Source: Wolbachia endosymbiont (group A) of Pogonocherus hispidulus
GTDB lineage: Bacteria; Pseudomonadota; Alphaproteobacteria; Rickettsiales; Anaplasmataceae
DNA length: 64,000 nucleotides
NCBI RefSeq assembly: GCF_964028195.1
Contig: NZ_OZ034750.1
Coordinates: forward strand, 1,550,001-1,614,000
Direction of reading: 5' to 3'
In this document: one piece after another, positions 45,766-53,772 of the stretch
Layout: each line of letters begins with the position of its first letter
Numbering within the stretch: the stretch's first letter is position 1
The notes under the pieces: model-generated
Databases searched by the model: none
Told to the model about the DNA's origin: nothing
The model's input: only the letters and a program-made list of their open reading frames with translations
Program-made: the position numbers and the translations under genes

Positions 45766-46962
45766 ATGTCTATTGATCTTAGTCTGCCGGAGTTACCTAT
45801 ATTACACCCAAGGATTACCGTTGTGGGAGTGGGTGGTGCTGGTGGAAATGCTGTGAATAACATGATCCAATCTAATTTGCAAGGAGTGAATTTTGTTGTC
45901 GCAAATACCGACGCTCAAGCACTAGAAAAGTCGTTATGTGATAAAAAAATTCAGCTTGGCATTAATTTAACTAAGGGTCTTGGTGCTGGTGCTTTGCCTG
46001 ATGTTGGCAAAGGTGCAGCAGAAGAATCAATCGATGAAATTATGGAGCATATAAAAGATAGTCATATGCTTTTCATCACAGCAGGAATGGGCGGTGGTAC
46101 TGGAACCGGTGCAGCACCGGTAATTGCAAAAGCAGCCAGAGAAGCAAGAGCTGCAGTTAAGGATAGAGCGCCAAAAGAAAAAAAGATATTGACTGTTGGA
46201 GTTGTAACTAAACCGTTCGGTTTTGAAGGTGTGCGCCGCATGCGCATTGCAGAGCTTGGACTTGAAGAACTGCAAAAATACGTGGATACACTTATTGTCA
46301 TTCCAAATCAGAATTTATTTAGAATTGCAAATGAAAAAACTACATTTTCTGATGCATTTAAACTTGCTGATAATGTTCTGCATATTGGCATCAGAGGAGT
46401 AACTGACTTGATGGTCATGCCAGGGCTTATTAATCTTGACTTCGCTGATATAGAAACAGTAATGAGCGAGATGGGCAAAGCGATGATCGGCACCGGAGAG
46501 GCAGAAGGAGAAGATAGAGCAATTAGTGCTGCGGAAGCTGCAATATCCAATCCATTGCTTGATAATGTATCAATGAAAGGTGCGCAAGGAATATTAATTA
46601 ACATTACTGGTGGCGGAGATATGACTCTGTTTGAAGTTGATGCTGCAGCCAATAGAGTGCGTGAAGAAGTGGATGAAAATGCAAATATAATATTTGGTGC
46701 TACTTTTGATCAAGCGATGGAGGGAAGAGTTAGAGTTTCTGTTCTTGCAACTGGCATTGATGGTCGCAATAATAAATTAGAAACTTCACCTATAAGTCAG
46801 AGCGAAGACTCAGAGAAAGAGAAATTTAAGTGGCCCTATAGTCAAAGTGAAAGTACGCAAGACAAAACACTGGAAACAAAACCAGCTGAACAGGTAAGCG
46901 AAGGAGCTAAGTGGGGCAGCAATATCTATGATATACCAGCTTACTTAAGAAGAAAAAAATAA
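45766..46962 (+). CDS. ftsZ: Cell division GTPase FtsZ
   Basis: This 398-aa tubulin homologue forms the division ring. It shows '[19 protein letters not shown]', '[12 protein letters not shown]', the GTP signature '[20 protein letters not shown]', the synergy region '[20 protein letters not shown]' and the T7-type loop. The C-terminal linker is short, ending in a conserved peptide ('[10 protein letters not shown]') that binds FtsA/ZipA-type partners in other bacteria. No ftsA or ftsQ is adjacent, as usual in this group. The stop overlaps the next ATG (TAATG). Confidence 0.98.
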   Translation: MSIDLSLPELPILHPRITVVGVGGAGGNAVNNMIQSNLQGVNFVVANTDAQALEKSLCDKKIQLGINLTKGLGAGALPDVGKGAAEESIDEIMEHIKDSHMLFITAGMGGGTGTGAAPVIAKAAREARAAVKDRAPKEKKILTVGVVTKPFGFEGVRRMRIAELGLEELQKYVDTLIVIPNQNLFRIANEKTTFSDAFKLADNVLHIGIRGVTDLMVMPGLINLDFADIETVMSEMGKAMIGTGEAEGEDRAISAAEAAISNPLLDNVSMKGAQGILINITGGGDMTLFEVDAAANRVREEVDENANIIFGATFDQAMEGRVRVSVLATGIDGRNNKLETSPISQSEDSEKEKFKWPYSQSESTQDKTLETKPAEQVSEGAKWGSNIYDIPAYLRRKK

Positions 46963-47360
46963 TGCAACTTTGGCTACTCAAGTCAGAGCCAAGTGAATAC
47001 TCATGGCAAAAAATGGAAAAGGAGCAGGTAGTTGAGTGGGATGGCGTGCGCAATTATCAAGCTCAAAATTACATGAAAATTATGAAAGTAAGCGATCTTG
47101 CGTTTTTTTATCATACAGGTAAAGAGAAAGCAATACTTGGAATCGTTGAAGTATTTAAAGAGTATTATCATGTTAATGATCCCAAGTTCGGATTAGTGAA
47201 TGTAAAGTTTTTGAAACCTTTAAATAACCAAGTAACGTTAAATAATATAAAACAAAACCCACTTTTGAAAAATATGGCTATATTAAAACAACCACGTTTA
47301 TCAATTGCCCCAGTTTCGGAAATTGAATGGAATGAAATAATAAGCATGAGTGAATGTTAG
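46962..47360 (+). CDS. EVE-domain protein
   Basis: This is a 132-aa protein. '[19 protein letters not shown]' (family W..KsEP..ysw..l), '[20 protein letters not shown]' and '[20 protein letters not shown]' are diagnostic of the EVE (PUA-like, YTH-related) fold, which in characterised members binds modified bases in DNA or RNA. It is slightly shorter than the usual 150 aa. It overlaps ftsZ by 1 nt and ybeY by 7 nt, so the three genes form one translational unit. Confidence 0.88.
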   Translation: MQLWLLKSEPSEYSWQKMEKEQVVEWDGVRNYQAQNYMKIMKVSDLAFFYHTGKEKAILGIVEVFKEYYHVNDPKFGLVNVKFLKPLNNQVTLNNIKQNPLLKNMAILKQPRLSIAPVSEIEWNEIISMSEC

Positions 47361-47806
47361 AAGTAAATATTCTTGACAAGAAATGGTGCAGCATTATAGA
47401 AAATCCTAAAAATTTTGTATTAGGTGTCATCAATGCTTCTCTAAAAGAATTAAAAATAGACCACTATAAACCAAATATATCAATAGCTCTGGCTGATGAT
47501 GACTTGCTACATCAACTTAATTTAAAATTTAGAGAAATGGATAAGCCAACTAACGTACTATCATTTCCGTATGAACAATTGTCTAATGAGTGCGATTTAG
47601 GAGACATAGCAATTTCAATAGACACAATAAAAAGAGAATCGCATGAGTATTGTATACCCATTCTTGCTCACATTGCACACATGTTAGTGCATGGATTACT
47701 GCATTTACTTGGTTATGATCACAAAAAAAAAGATGAAGAAATTATAATGCAAAATCTAGAAAGAGAGATTTTAGCTTCGCTTGGCTACAATATGTGCGCG
47801 ATTTAA
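47354..47806 (+). CDS. ybeY: Endoribonuclease YbeY
   Basis: This is a 150-aa metal-dependent RNase for 16S rRNA 3' maturation and ribosome quality control. The zinc site H3xH5xH is in '[17 protein letters not shown]'. It also shows '[17 protein letters not shown]' and '[14 protein letters not shown]', all family-typical. It is the third gene of the ftsZ-EVE-ybeY run. Confidence 0.94.
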   Translation: MLEVNILDKKWCSIIENPKNFVLGVINASLKELKIDHYKPNISIALADDDLLHQLNLKFREMDKPTNVLSFPYEQLSNECDLGDIAISIDTIKRESHEYCIPILAHIAHMLVHGLLHLLGYDHKKKDEEIIMQNLEREILASLGYNMCAI

Positions 47807-47892
47807 AAGGAATTTAATAAAAATATAGTAGATGATAATAAAATATGTTATCTACAAAGGGTTTTAGCTATAAACAATAAAAGGTAAGTGAT

Positions 47893-48681
47893 ATGGTTCA
47901 GTTTTCTTTGCCAAAGAATTCTAAAATTAATCAAAAGGGCAAAATTTATCCTATTCCTGCTAGAGCAAAAAACATCAGAAGATTTCAAATTTACCGTTGG
48001 TCTGCTGATGACGAGAAAAACCCTAGAATAGACACATTTTTTATTGATATGGATAGTTGTGGCCCTATGGTACTTGATGCATTAATAAAAATAAAGGATG
48101 AAATAGATTCGACTTTAACTTTCAGACGTTCTTGTAGAGAAGGCATATGTGGATCTTGTGCCATGAATATTGACGGAACCAATACTCTTGCATGTACTAG
48201 ATCTATAAACGATATAAAAGGTGACGTAAAAATATATCCATTACCTCACATGTATGTGATAAAGGACCTAGTCTCAGACTTGAGCCAATTTTATGAGCAA
48301 TACAAATCAATTAAACCTTGGTTACAAGCAGATAAGCCTGCCCTACCAAATAAAGAATACTCTCAATCTCCTGAAGATAGAAAAAAATTAGATGGCTTGT
48401 CCGACTGTATATTATGTGCTTGCTGTTCGACTGGTTGCCCAAGCTACTGGTGGAATAGTGATAAATTTTTAGGACCAGCAATACTATTACAAGCCTACAG
48501 ATGGATTGCTGACAGCCGTGATAATAAGACAGGTGAAAGACTTGATGTTTTAAACGACCCATTCAAGTTGTATCGTTGTCATACAATAATGAATTGCACA
48601 AAAACTTGTCCTAAAGGACTTAATCCAGCAAGAACAATAGCGAAAGTAAAACAGCTCATGGTAGAGAGAGAAGGAGTTTAA
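47893..48681 (+). CDS. sdhB: Succinate dehydrogenase iron-sulfur subunit
   Basis: This 262-aa subunit of respiratory complex II passes electrons from succinate to quinone at the inner membrane. The 2Fe-2S site is in '[20 protein letters not shown]' with the following C. The 4Fe-4S and 3Fe-4S sites are in '[19 protein letters not shown]' and '[18 protein letters not shown]'. All the cysteines are present. The other sdh genes are not in this window. The gene stands alone with a good ribosome site (aaaggtaag) and converges on the PAS gene. Confidence 0.97.
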   Translation: MVQFSLPKNSKINQKGKIYPIPARAKNIRRFQIYRWSADDEKNPRIDTFFIDMDSCGPMVLDALIKIKDEIDSTLTFRRSCREGICGSCAMNIDGTNTLACTRSINDIKGDVKIYPLPHMYVIKDLVSDLSQFYEQYKSIKPWLQADKPALPNKEYSQSPEDRKKLDGLSDCILCACCSTGCPSYWWNSDKFLGPAILLQAYRWIADSRDNKTGERLDVLNDPFKLYRCHTIMNCTKTCPKGLNPARTIAKVKQLMVEREGV

Positions 48682-48684
48682 GTA

Positions 48685-49821
48685 TCATCTTTTGCATTCT
48701 TCGTAAGAAAACAGCAAACCTTCCGAAGCGTAGGGTATTGTTAATACCCTGAACGCTTTTCCATTCGTGAAATGCATCGTATCATCATACGATTCAAATA
48801 ATTTTTTGAATAACTCATGTCTTTGGTTACTAATAGTTTGAAAATCCTCTTTTTCTAAAAGCTTTTTAGATTCGAAGAGGTAAAGCATAACTTCATGATA
48901 AGTTGGGTAAGATGCCAAAAATTTTGGGTCAAATTGAAAGGTTTTTATGAAAGCATTATTATAAAATTTTAGCTTTTGATTCTTACTATATATTACTATA
49001 GCAACCGGTAACCTCTCAAGCAAATTTTCCTGTGTAGCTAAATAACTGTTTAATTCAGTGTGTAATTTTTCTGCACCACTAATATCTTTTCCATATATTA
49101 CTATGCCACCAGAACCTTGTATTGGAATTTTGACAAAATTGAAAACCCTAGGTTCGTTCTTGTAAGTTATGACATGTCTTACTGGTTTTGTGCTATGAGC
49201 GCTACCGGTAATAGCAAATTTCTTAGAGCCATCTACATATTTATCATAAAACAAGTTATAAAATTCCACCTTTCTACTCTTGTTATATCTTAGTATTGGA
49301 AATGGCAAAGAGTTGAAAACGTTTTTATAGCTCTCCACTTCCTGCGTAAGCTTACTATTTTCTAACTCAAGTCCGTTAGCTTTTATCTTACAGTCTGAAA
49401 CATTCCTTATCCATAACAGCACACCTATCACATTGTTAGAATCATCTATTATGCTTCTACCGTAACATATGCAATAAACCTCACTGTCTTTTGACTTTAA
49501 ATCTAGAGTAAAAGATTTATTTATTTCCTTTGCCTCAACAAAATTTTTAATTAAGCTTTCTGATTGCTCAAAAAAATTCACAAACTCATTAAACGAGTAA
49601 AAAACAGTATTAAGCAAAATTAGTAAGTTGGGAGAGAACTTTTCTATACGTTTTTTTGCATCCCAAATATAAAACCCATCATTCACAGTATCAATTAAAT
49701 TATTTATGATAACATTTTGATGTTGTAAGTTCTTAATCTTATTACTAATTTTTAATTTAGAATAAGAGAGAAAGAATAATATTAGAATCAATATTAAAAC
49801 CACTTCATACAAAAAAAACAT
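48685..49821 (-). CDS. Membrane-anchored PAS-domain protein lacking a kinase domain
   Basis: This is a 378-aa protein. An N-terminal helix (residues 3-20, 'LYEVVLILILILFFLSY') precedes three PAS-like domains, near 40-150, 165-255 and 265-375. The last ('ERLPVAIVIYSKNQKLKFYN' ... 'FTNGKAFRVLTIPYASEGLL' plus FSYEE) resembles the PAS domain just before HisKA in large alphaproteobacterial cell-cycle kinases such as DivL/PleC relatives. It stops at ECKR, so no histidine or ATPase domain follows. It may be a scaffold or sensor that modulates another kinase. It is the last gene of the gpsA-pgpA-GNAT run, whose divergent neighbour is ctrA. Confidence 0.75.
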   Translation of the reverse strand: MFFLYEVVLILILILFFLSYSKLKISNKIKNLQHQNVIINNLIDTVNDGFYIWDAKKRIEKFSPNLLILLNTVFYSFNEFVNFFEQSESLIKNFVEAKEINKSFTLDLKSKDSEVYCICYGRSIIDDSNNVIGVLLWIRNVSDCKIKANGLELENSKLTQEVESYKNVFNSLPFPILRYNKSRKVEFYNLFYDKYVDGSKKFAITGSAHSTKPVRHVITYKNEPRVFNFVKIPIQGSGGIVIYGKDISGAEKLHTELNSYLATQENLLERLPVAIVIYSKNQKLKFYNNAFIKTFQFDPKFLASYPTYHEVMLYLFESKKLLEKEDFQTISNQRHELFKKLFESYDDTMHFTNGKAFRVLTIPYASEGLLFSYEECKR

Positions 49822-49863
49822 AGCACTTCTAAAACAGATGTAAAAATTTGTAACCGCTCAGAG

Positions 49864-50643
49864 TTATGCTGAAGAGTTATATAAGTAAAGATTACCTAAC
49901 ATTTGAAAGCCCAATCTCTTATAAAGGTTTACAGAAGGTTTCATACAATGTGCTACTATATATTTGCATTCAAGCTGTTTAGCTATCTTTATTCTTTCTA
50001 AAACCATTTGGGTACCTATTCCACGATTTCTGTATATTGGTAAAACTCCATCACTATAAAAACCAGCTACACTGTCTTGAACATAAAGACCGCATGTCCC
50101 AATAATTTCACTATTTAGTGTTACAAGAAAAAATCTTAATCTTGAGTTTTTATCATCATAATTTGATAATCCGCGAAAAAATGTGCTGACAATTCCAACG
50201 CCATGATAAAAAATTTTAGAAGTGTGTAAATCTAACTGTTCTAAGAGGTCGCTACCATTTACAGCATTTAACCTCAAGTTTGGAATAACATCAGCAGGTA
50301 AAAAGTAATTTTTCATATTAAGTAAAGCTTTTTTTGGTGTGCTAACGTGTTTTATTTCACACTTTTCTAAAATATCTCTTATTTTCATATGTGAATTTAT
50401 TACCCATGTTGCTTCTATATCTCTTGTTCTGAGATAATCTAGAGTTTTTTGTATAGAAAGCTCGGTACATTGATCTCCACAGAACACAAAATTAAATAAT
50501 GACTCCCTGGTACCATTTATTGTAAATGTAACGTTATCAAATTCATCGTGTACTTCCCACTCAGATAAATTCGCTGTGTACAGTATATAATCCTTTAAAT
50601 TTTGAACAATTAAGCTTGAATAATAAATTTTTTTATCCTGCAT
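49864..50643 (-). CDS. GNAT-family N-acetyltransferase
   Basis: This is a 259-aa protein. The C-terminal half is a GNAT domain: 'IGTCGLYVQDSVAGFYSDGV' (beta4), 'LPIYRNRGIGTQMVLERIKI' (acetyl-CoA pyrophosphate loop, RGIG) and 'NLYKRLGFQMLGNLYLY'. The N-terminal 120 residues resemble no domain I know; they carry two Cys ('FVFCGDQCTEL'). The acceptor is unknown. It overlaps the pgpA end by 11 nt. Confidence 0.82.
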   Translation of the reverse strand: MQDKKIYYSSLIVQNLKDYILYTANLSEWEVHDEFDNVTFTINGTRESLFNFVFCGDQCTELSIQKTLDYLRTRDIEATWVINSHMKIRDILEKCEIKHVSTPKKALLNMKNYFLPADVIPNLRLNAVNGSDLLEQLDLHTSKIFYHGVGIVSTFFRGLSNYDDKNSRLRFFLVTLNSEIIGTCGLYVQDSVAGFYSDGVLPIYRNRGIGTQMVLERIKIAKQLECKYIVAHCMKPSVNLYKRLGFQMLGNLYLYNSSA

Positions 50644-51115
50644 ACATCAACAATAAACAATAAAAGGCTCCTATAAGAACACAGGCTAAAATTGCAGCTA
50701 TAATGTCATCTAGCATAATACCTAAAGGACCTTTGGTATTTTTATCGATCAAATTTATAGGCCACGTTTTTATTATATCAAAAAACCTAAAAGAAAAAAA
50801 GCACAACAACAATGAAGAGCAATTCATCTCTTGGCTTAACAATATCGAAACTAAAAGTATTGTCAGCAATTGACCAACTACTTCGTCAATTACTACCTCT
50901 TTTGGATCACATGAAGTCTTGTAGTGTTTTATATAATTGCCTATAGACCATAGTCCAATCAAAAATAAAAAAAAAATAATTGCTACACCTAAAATTCTGT
51001 CACTTAGTATTACAGGAACAATTGGATAAGAAGCTAAGCTGCCTACGGTACCTGGCATTTTTTTTACTGTGCCAGACAGCCACCATGTTGATGTCAATTT
51101 ATATAAAAATTTCAC
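50633..51115 (-). CDS. pgpA: Phosphatidylglycerophosphatase A
   Basis: This 160-aa membrane enzyme makes phosphatidylglycerol from PGP. It shows 'GTVKKMPGTVGSLASYPIVP', the metal-binding 'DPKEVVIDEVVGQLLTILLV' (DEvvG), and 'FFSFRFFDIIKTWPINLIDK' (FR.FDi.KPwPi). The late 'GPLGIMLDDIIAAILACVLI' completes the family pattern. The gene lies 19 bp after gpsA, which supplies glycerol-3-phosphate, so the pair covers two steps toward phospholipid. Confidence 0.93.
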   Translation of the reverse strand: MKFLYKLTSTWWLSGTVKKMPGTVGSLASYPIVPVILSDRILGVAIIFFLFLIGLWSIGNYIKHYKTSCDPKEVVIDEVVGQLLTILLVSILLSQEMNCSSLLLCFFSFRFFDIIKTWPINLIDKNTKGPLGIMLDDIIAAILACVLIGAFYCLLLMYAG

Positions 51116-51134
51116 AATACACCAAAGTACAAAA

Positions 51135-52118
51135 CTAATTTACAAGAACAGAAATAGTATCCTCTATAGAGGTGCTTTCATACAATAATCTATAGACCGC
51201 TTCACATATAGGCATTTTTATCTTTAGCTTTCTTGCTAAATTAAATGCGGACTCAGCAGTGCTAAAACCTTCAATCACTAACTTGCCTTCTGACAAAATC
51301 TGCTGAACATTAAAGCCATTGTTACTATTACCTATTTTAAACCCAAAAGATAGGTTTCTTGAATTCAAGGATGTGCATGTCATGACTAAATCACCTAAAC
51401 ATGAAGGCCCGAGCAAAGTATCCATATTGATATTGTTGTTACCAATTTTTGCTAAGTACAAAGTTTTAATTTCATTCATACTTTTTGTAATCAACGCTGC
51501 ATGAGCATTAAACCCGAGTTTTCTACCAAAAATAATTCCACATGCTATAGCAAAAACATTTTTTAATGCTGCACAAATCTGTACTCCTATAATGTCGTTA
51601 CTAAACTCCCACTTAACATTTTCTTGTTGCAGCTCCGATACTAGCTTTGAACCTAATGTGTTATTTTGGCACGCAAGAACCATTGAATAGGGCAATTTTT
51701 TTGCAACTTCTATAGCAAAACTAGGGCCTGAAAAAATAGCAATAGGATTGTTAGGTAAAACTTCGTTTACTATTTCACTAGGTAATTTTAATGTAGACTT
51801 TTCTATTCCCTTACAAGCTAAAATTATTGCTACATCTTTTTTCAGATTACAATTATGCAATTGCTGACATACCTCCCTCAGAGACTGAGTGGGAACAGCG
51901 AGGATTGTTACTGAAGCATTAATTGTGTCTTCAATAGCCAATTTTACTGACACATTATCAGAAATTCGACAACCGGGTAGCTTGTCACTTTCTCTTTTCC
52001 CGTTGATTGATTCAAATGTAGTTTCATTGCGAGTCCACAAAACCACATCTTTCTTGCTACCTAATGAAATTGCGATTGCTGTACCCCATGCACCAGCACC
52101 TAAAATTGATATTGCCAC
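51135..52118 (-). CDS. gpsA: Glycerol-3-phosphate dehydrogenase [NAD(P)+]
   Basis: This 327-aa enzyme reduces DHAP to sn-glycerol-3-phosphate for phospholipid synthesis. The Rossmann start 'ISILGAGAWGTAIAISL' is present, with 'IILACKGIEKSTLKLPSEIV', 'IAIFSGPSFAIEVAKKLPYS', the catalytic Lys in 'AALKNVFAIACGII', and 'LGPSCLGDLVMTCTSLNSRN'. Length is normal for the family. It is the first gene of the minus-strand run, and its promoter must lie in the 325-bp gap shared with ctrA. Confidence 0.95.
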   Translation of the reverse strand: MAISILGAGAWGTAIAISLGSKKDVVLWTRNETTFESINGKRESDKLPGCRISDNVSVKLAIEDTINASVTILAVPTQSLREVCQQLHNCNLKKDVAIILACKGIEKSTLKLPSEIVNEVLPNNPIAIFSGPSFAIEVAKKLPYSMVLACQNNTLGSKLVSELQQENVKWEFSNDIIGVQICAALKNVFAIACGIIFGRKLGFNAHAALITKSMNEIKTLYLAKIGNNNINMDTLLGPSCLGDLVMTCTSLNSRNLSFGFKIGNSNNGFNVQQILSEGKLVIEGFSTAESAFNLARKLKIKMPICEAVYRLLYESTSIEDTISVLVN

Positions 52119-52443
52119 ACAATATTCCTGAAAGTATTACTTATACTTTAAAATAGTAGGATAAGTAAATTAAAAATATAACACAGACATATAGAATAGT
52201 TAAATATTTATTAACCGAAGTATTCTTTTAATAATAGTAACTTTAATTCAATATTTACTAAAAATATTATTACTATCATGGTATATCTATTATATTTTAG
52301 ATCTATTTATATAACTTTGGAACAATATATTTACTATTAATTAATAAGTGTAATTTTGATCATTTGTTAATAAAAATTTGATTTATTACTTTCCTTAGTT
52401 ATATATATTACTAAAATTATAAATTATTTATGGGGTGTAAAAT
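52119..52443. promoter_or_regulatory. Divergent gpsA/ctrA intergenic region
   Basis: A very AT-rich 325-bp gap between divergent genes. It contains a perfect CtrA-type box at 52200-52215 and further TTAA repeats. No clear -35 hexamer stands out. The ctrA start is preceded by 'ggggtgtaaaat'. Confidence 0.4.
52200..52215 (+). promoter_or_regulatory. CtrA-binding-site match upstream of ctrA
   Basis: TTAA (52200-52203), 7 nt, TTAAC (52211-52215) matches the TTAA-N7-TTAAC consensus of CtrA exactly. CtrA autoregulation is established in Caulobacter; here it is inferred. The site is 228 bp from the ctrA start and 81 bp from the gpsA start, so it could also control gpsA. Confidence 0.45.
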
Positions 52444-53214
52444 ATGCGTATATTATTAATTGAAGATGATCAAGTAAGTGCAAAGACTGTGGTTAATGCC
52501 TTAACTTCTGATGGACACTTCTGTGACGTTGTTACTTCTGCACAAGATTATAACAATAATATGGTTTCCTCAAACGGAGATTACTATGACCTAGTTATTT
52601 TAGATATACACTTGCCCGGTGATATTGACGGATATGATATATTGTTAAGACTAAGAAGTGCAAAAATCAAAGTTCCTGTCTTAATACTTTCATGTATATC
52701 CGCTGTCAATCACAAAGCTAAAGGGCTTGGGTATGGTGCCGATGATTACTTAACCAAGCCATTTCATAAAAGCGAGTTATTAGCTCGAATTAAGGCCATA
52801 GTGCGTCGTACTAAAGGCCATCCTGAATCGGTGATAAAGATTGGTAATATAAATATCAATTTTGATCACAGGGTTATTGAGGTGAAAGGTAAAACGGTTC
52901 ACCTTACTAATAAAGAGTATTCTATGATAGAATTGCTAGCACTGCGTAAAGGAACAGTACTAACAAAAGAAATGTTCTTAAATCATCTTTACAATGGCTT
53001 GGATGAACCTTCAGATAACAAGATAGTTGATGTTTTTATGTGCAAATTACGTAAGAAACTTGAAAGTGCAAATGATGGAAAAAGCCACATAGAAACCGTT
53101 TGGGGCAGAGGGTATGTTTTGAAAGAGTATATTGATGATGAAGAATATTCTAATGTTAATGTAGGCGAAAGTAGTGATGGCTATCAAGCAGAACAAGTGA
53201 AGGACAACGCATGA
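52444..53214 (+). CDS. ctrA: Cell-cycle response regulator CtrA
   Basis: This 256-aa protein has an N-terminal receiver domain ('MRILLIEDDQVSAKTVVNAL', phospho-accepting Asp in 'YYDLVILDIHLPGDIDGYDI', Lys in 'GADDYLTKPFHKSELLARIK') and a C-terminal OmpR-type winged helix ('LTNKEYSMIELLALRKGTVL', 'LNHLYNGLDEPSDNKIVDVF', 'HIETVWGRGYVL'). The recognition helix wording (DEPSDNKIVDVF) is characteristic of CtrA. The C-terminal tail is longer and acidic compared with Caulobacter and ends in DNA rather than a hydrophobic Ala pair, so proteolytic control may differ. Confidence 0.95.
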   Translation: MRILLIEDDQVSAKTVVNALTSDGHFCDVVTSAQDYNNNMVSSNGDYYDLVILDIHLPGDIDGYDILLRLRSAKIKVPVLILSCISAVNHKAKGLGYGADDYLTKPFHKSELLARIKAIVRRTKGHPESVIKIGNININFDHRVIEVKGKTVHLTNKEYSMIELLALRKGTVLTKEMFLNHLYNGLDEPSDNKIVDVFMCKLRKKLESANDGKSHIETVWGRGYVLKEYIDDEEYSNVNVGESSDGYQAEQVKDNA

Positions 53215-53268
53215 AATGCCTACACATTTAAATATAGCATGGCTTATATCGCACGTATCATGTGAACA

Positions 53269-53616
53269 CCTAGGTGAAATATAAGCCGAGTTCTGTTTAT
53301 GTAGCTATTTATCTGGAGTAAATGTTACCATTTACCGCATGCGATTTACCCGAGTAGATATGAGGAAAACATAAAGTCTACTTCTATTTAATCTTGCTCC
53401 TAGTGTTGGTTACTCGACTACCAATGTTGCCATTGCCATGGTGTGCTCTTACCACACCTTTTCACCCTTACCTAAGAATACTTTAGGCGGTAATTTTCTG
53501 TAGCCCTATAACTGGAGTTACCTCCGGCGGGCGTTACCCGTCACTATTTTTCCTTGGAGCCCGGACTTTCCTCTGCTATGTTTATCACACAACAGCAGCT
53601 ACTTATTTCACCCAGG
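53269..53616 (-). ncRNA. rnpB: RNase P RNA
   Basis: On the minus strand, 'gaggaaagtccgggctcc' (5' conserved region, P4 strand) and 'acagaactcggcttat' (3' conserved region) are the two universal signatures of bacterial RNase P RNA. Helix P1 closes the molecule: CCTGGGTGAAAT (near 53616) pairs with ATTTCACCTAGG (near 53269) with one G-U. The length of 348 nt fits a type-A RNA. TATAAT ends about 2 nt upstream of the P1 strand. Confidence 0.93.
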
Positions 53617-53617
53617 A

Positions 53618-53623
53618 ATTATA
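53618..53623 (-). promoter_or_regulatory. -10 box of rnpB
   Basis: A perfect TATAAT on the minus strand just before P1. The matching -35 is poor ('ttttgt' at 16 bp). Transcription would begin within the first bases of P1. Confidence 0.5.
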
Positions 53624-53772
53624 CTTTAACATGAAAATCACAAAAGTAAAAGACAATTTCCTAACAGTCTACATATTAAAAACATTCAGACAAATAGCTA
53701 AAGGTGATATTCCGGCACATCATCGCTGTCCCAAGATAAGCTTTTTTCACTTTTAGACTCCGCTTCAGTTAG

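Noticed and set aside
52444..53214. Two-component pair between ctrA and the kinase at 21.5 kb
   Set aside because: They are 30 kb apart with no shared operon. Pairing is not shown by this sequence.
53215..53772. Gap first read as an empty intergenic region
   Set aside because: The minus strand carries RNase P RNA, annotated above. No additional gene is needed there.
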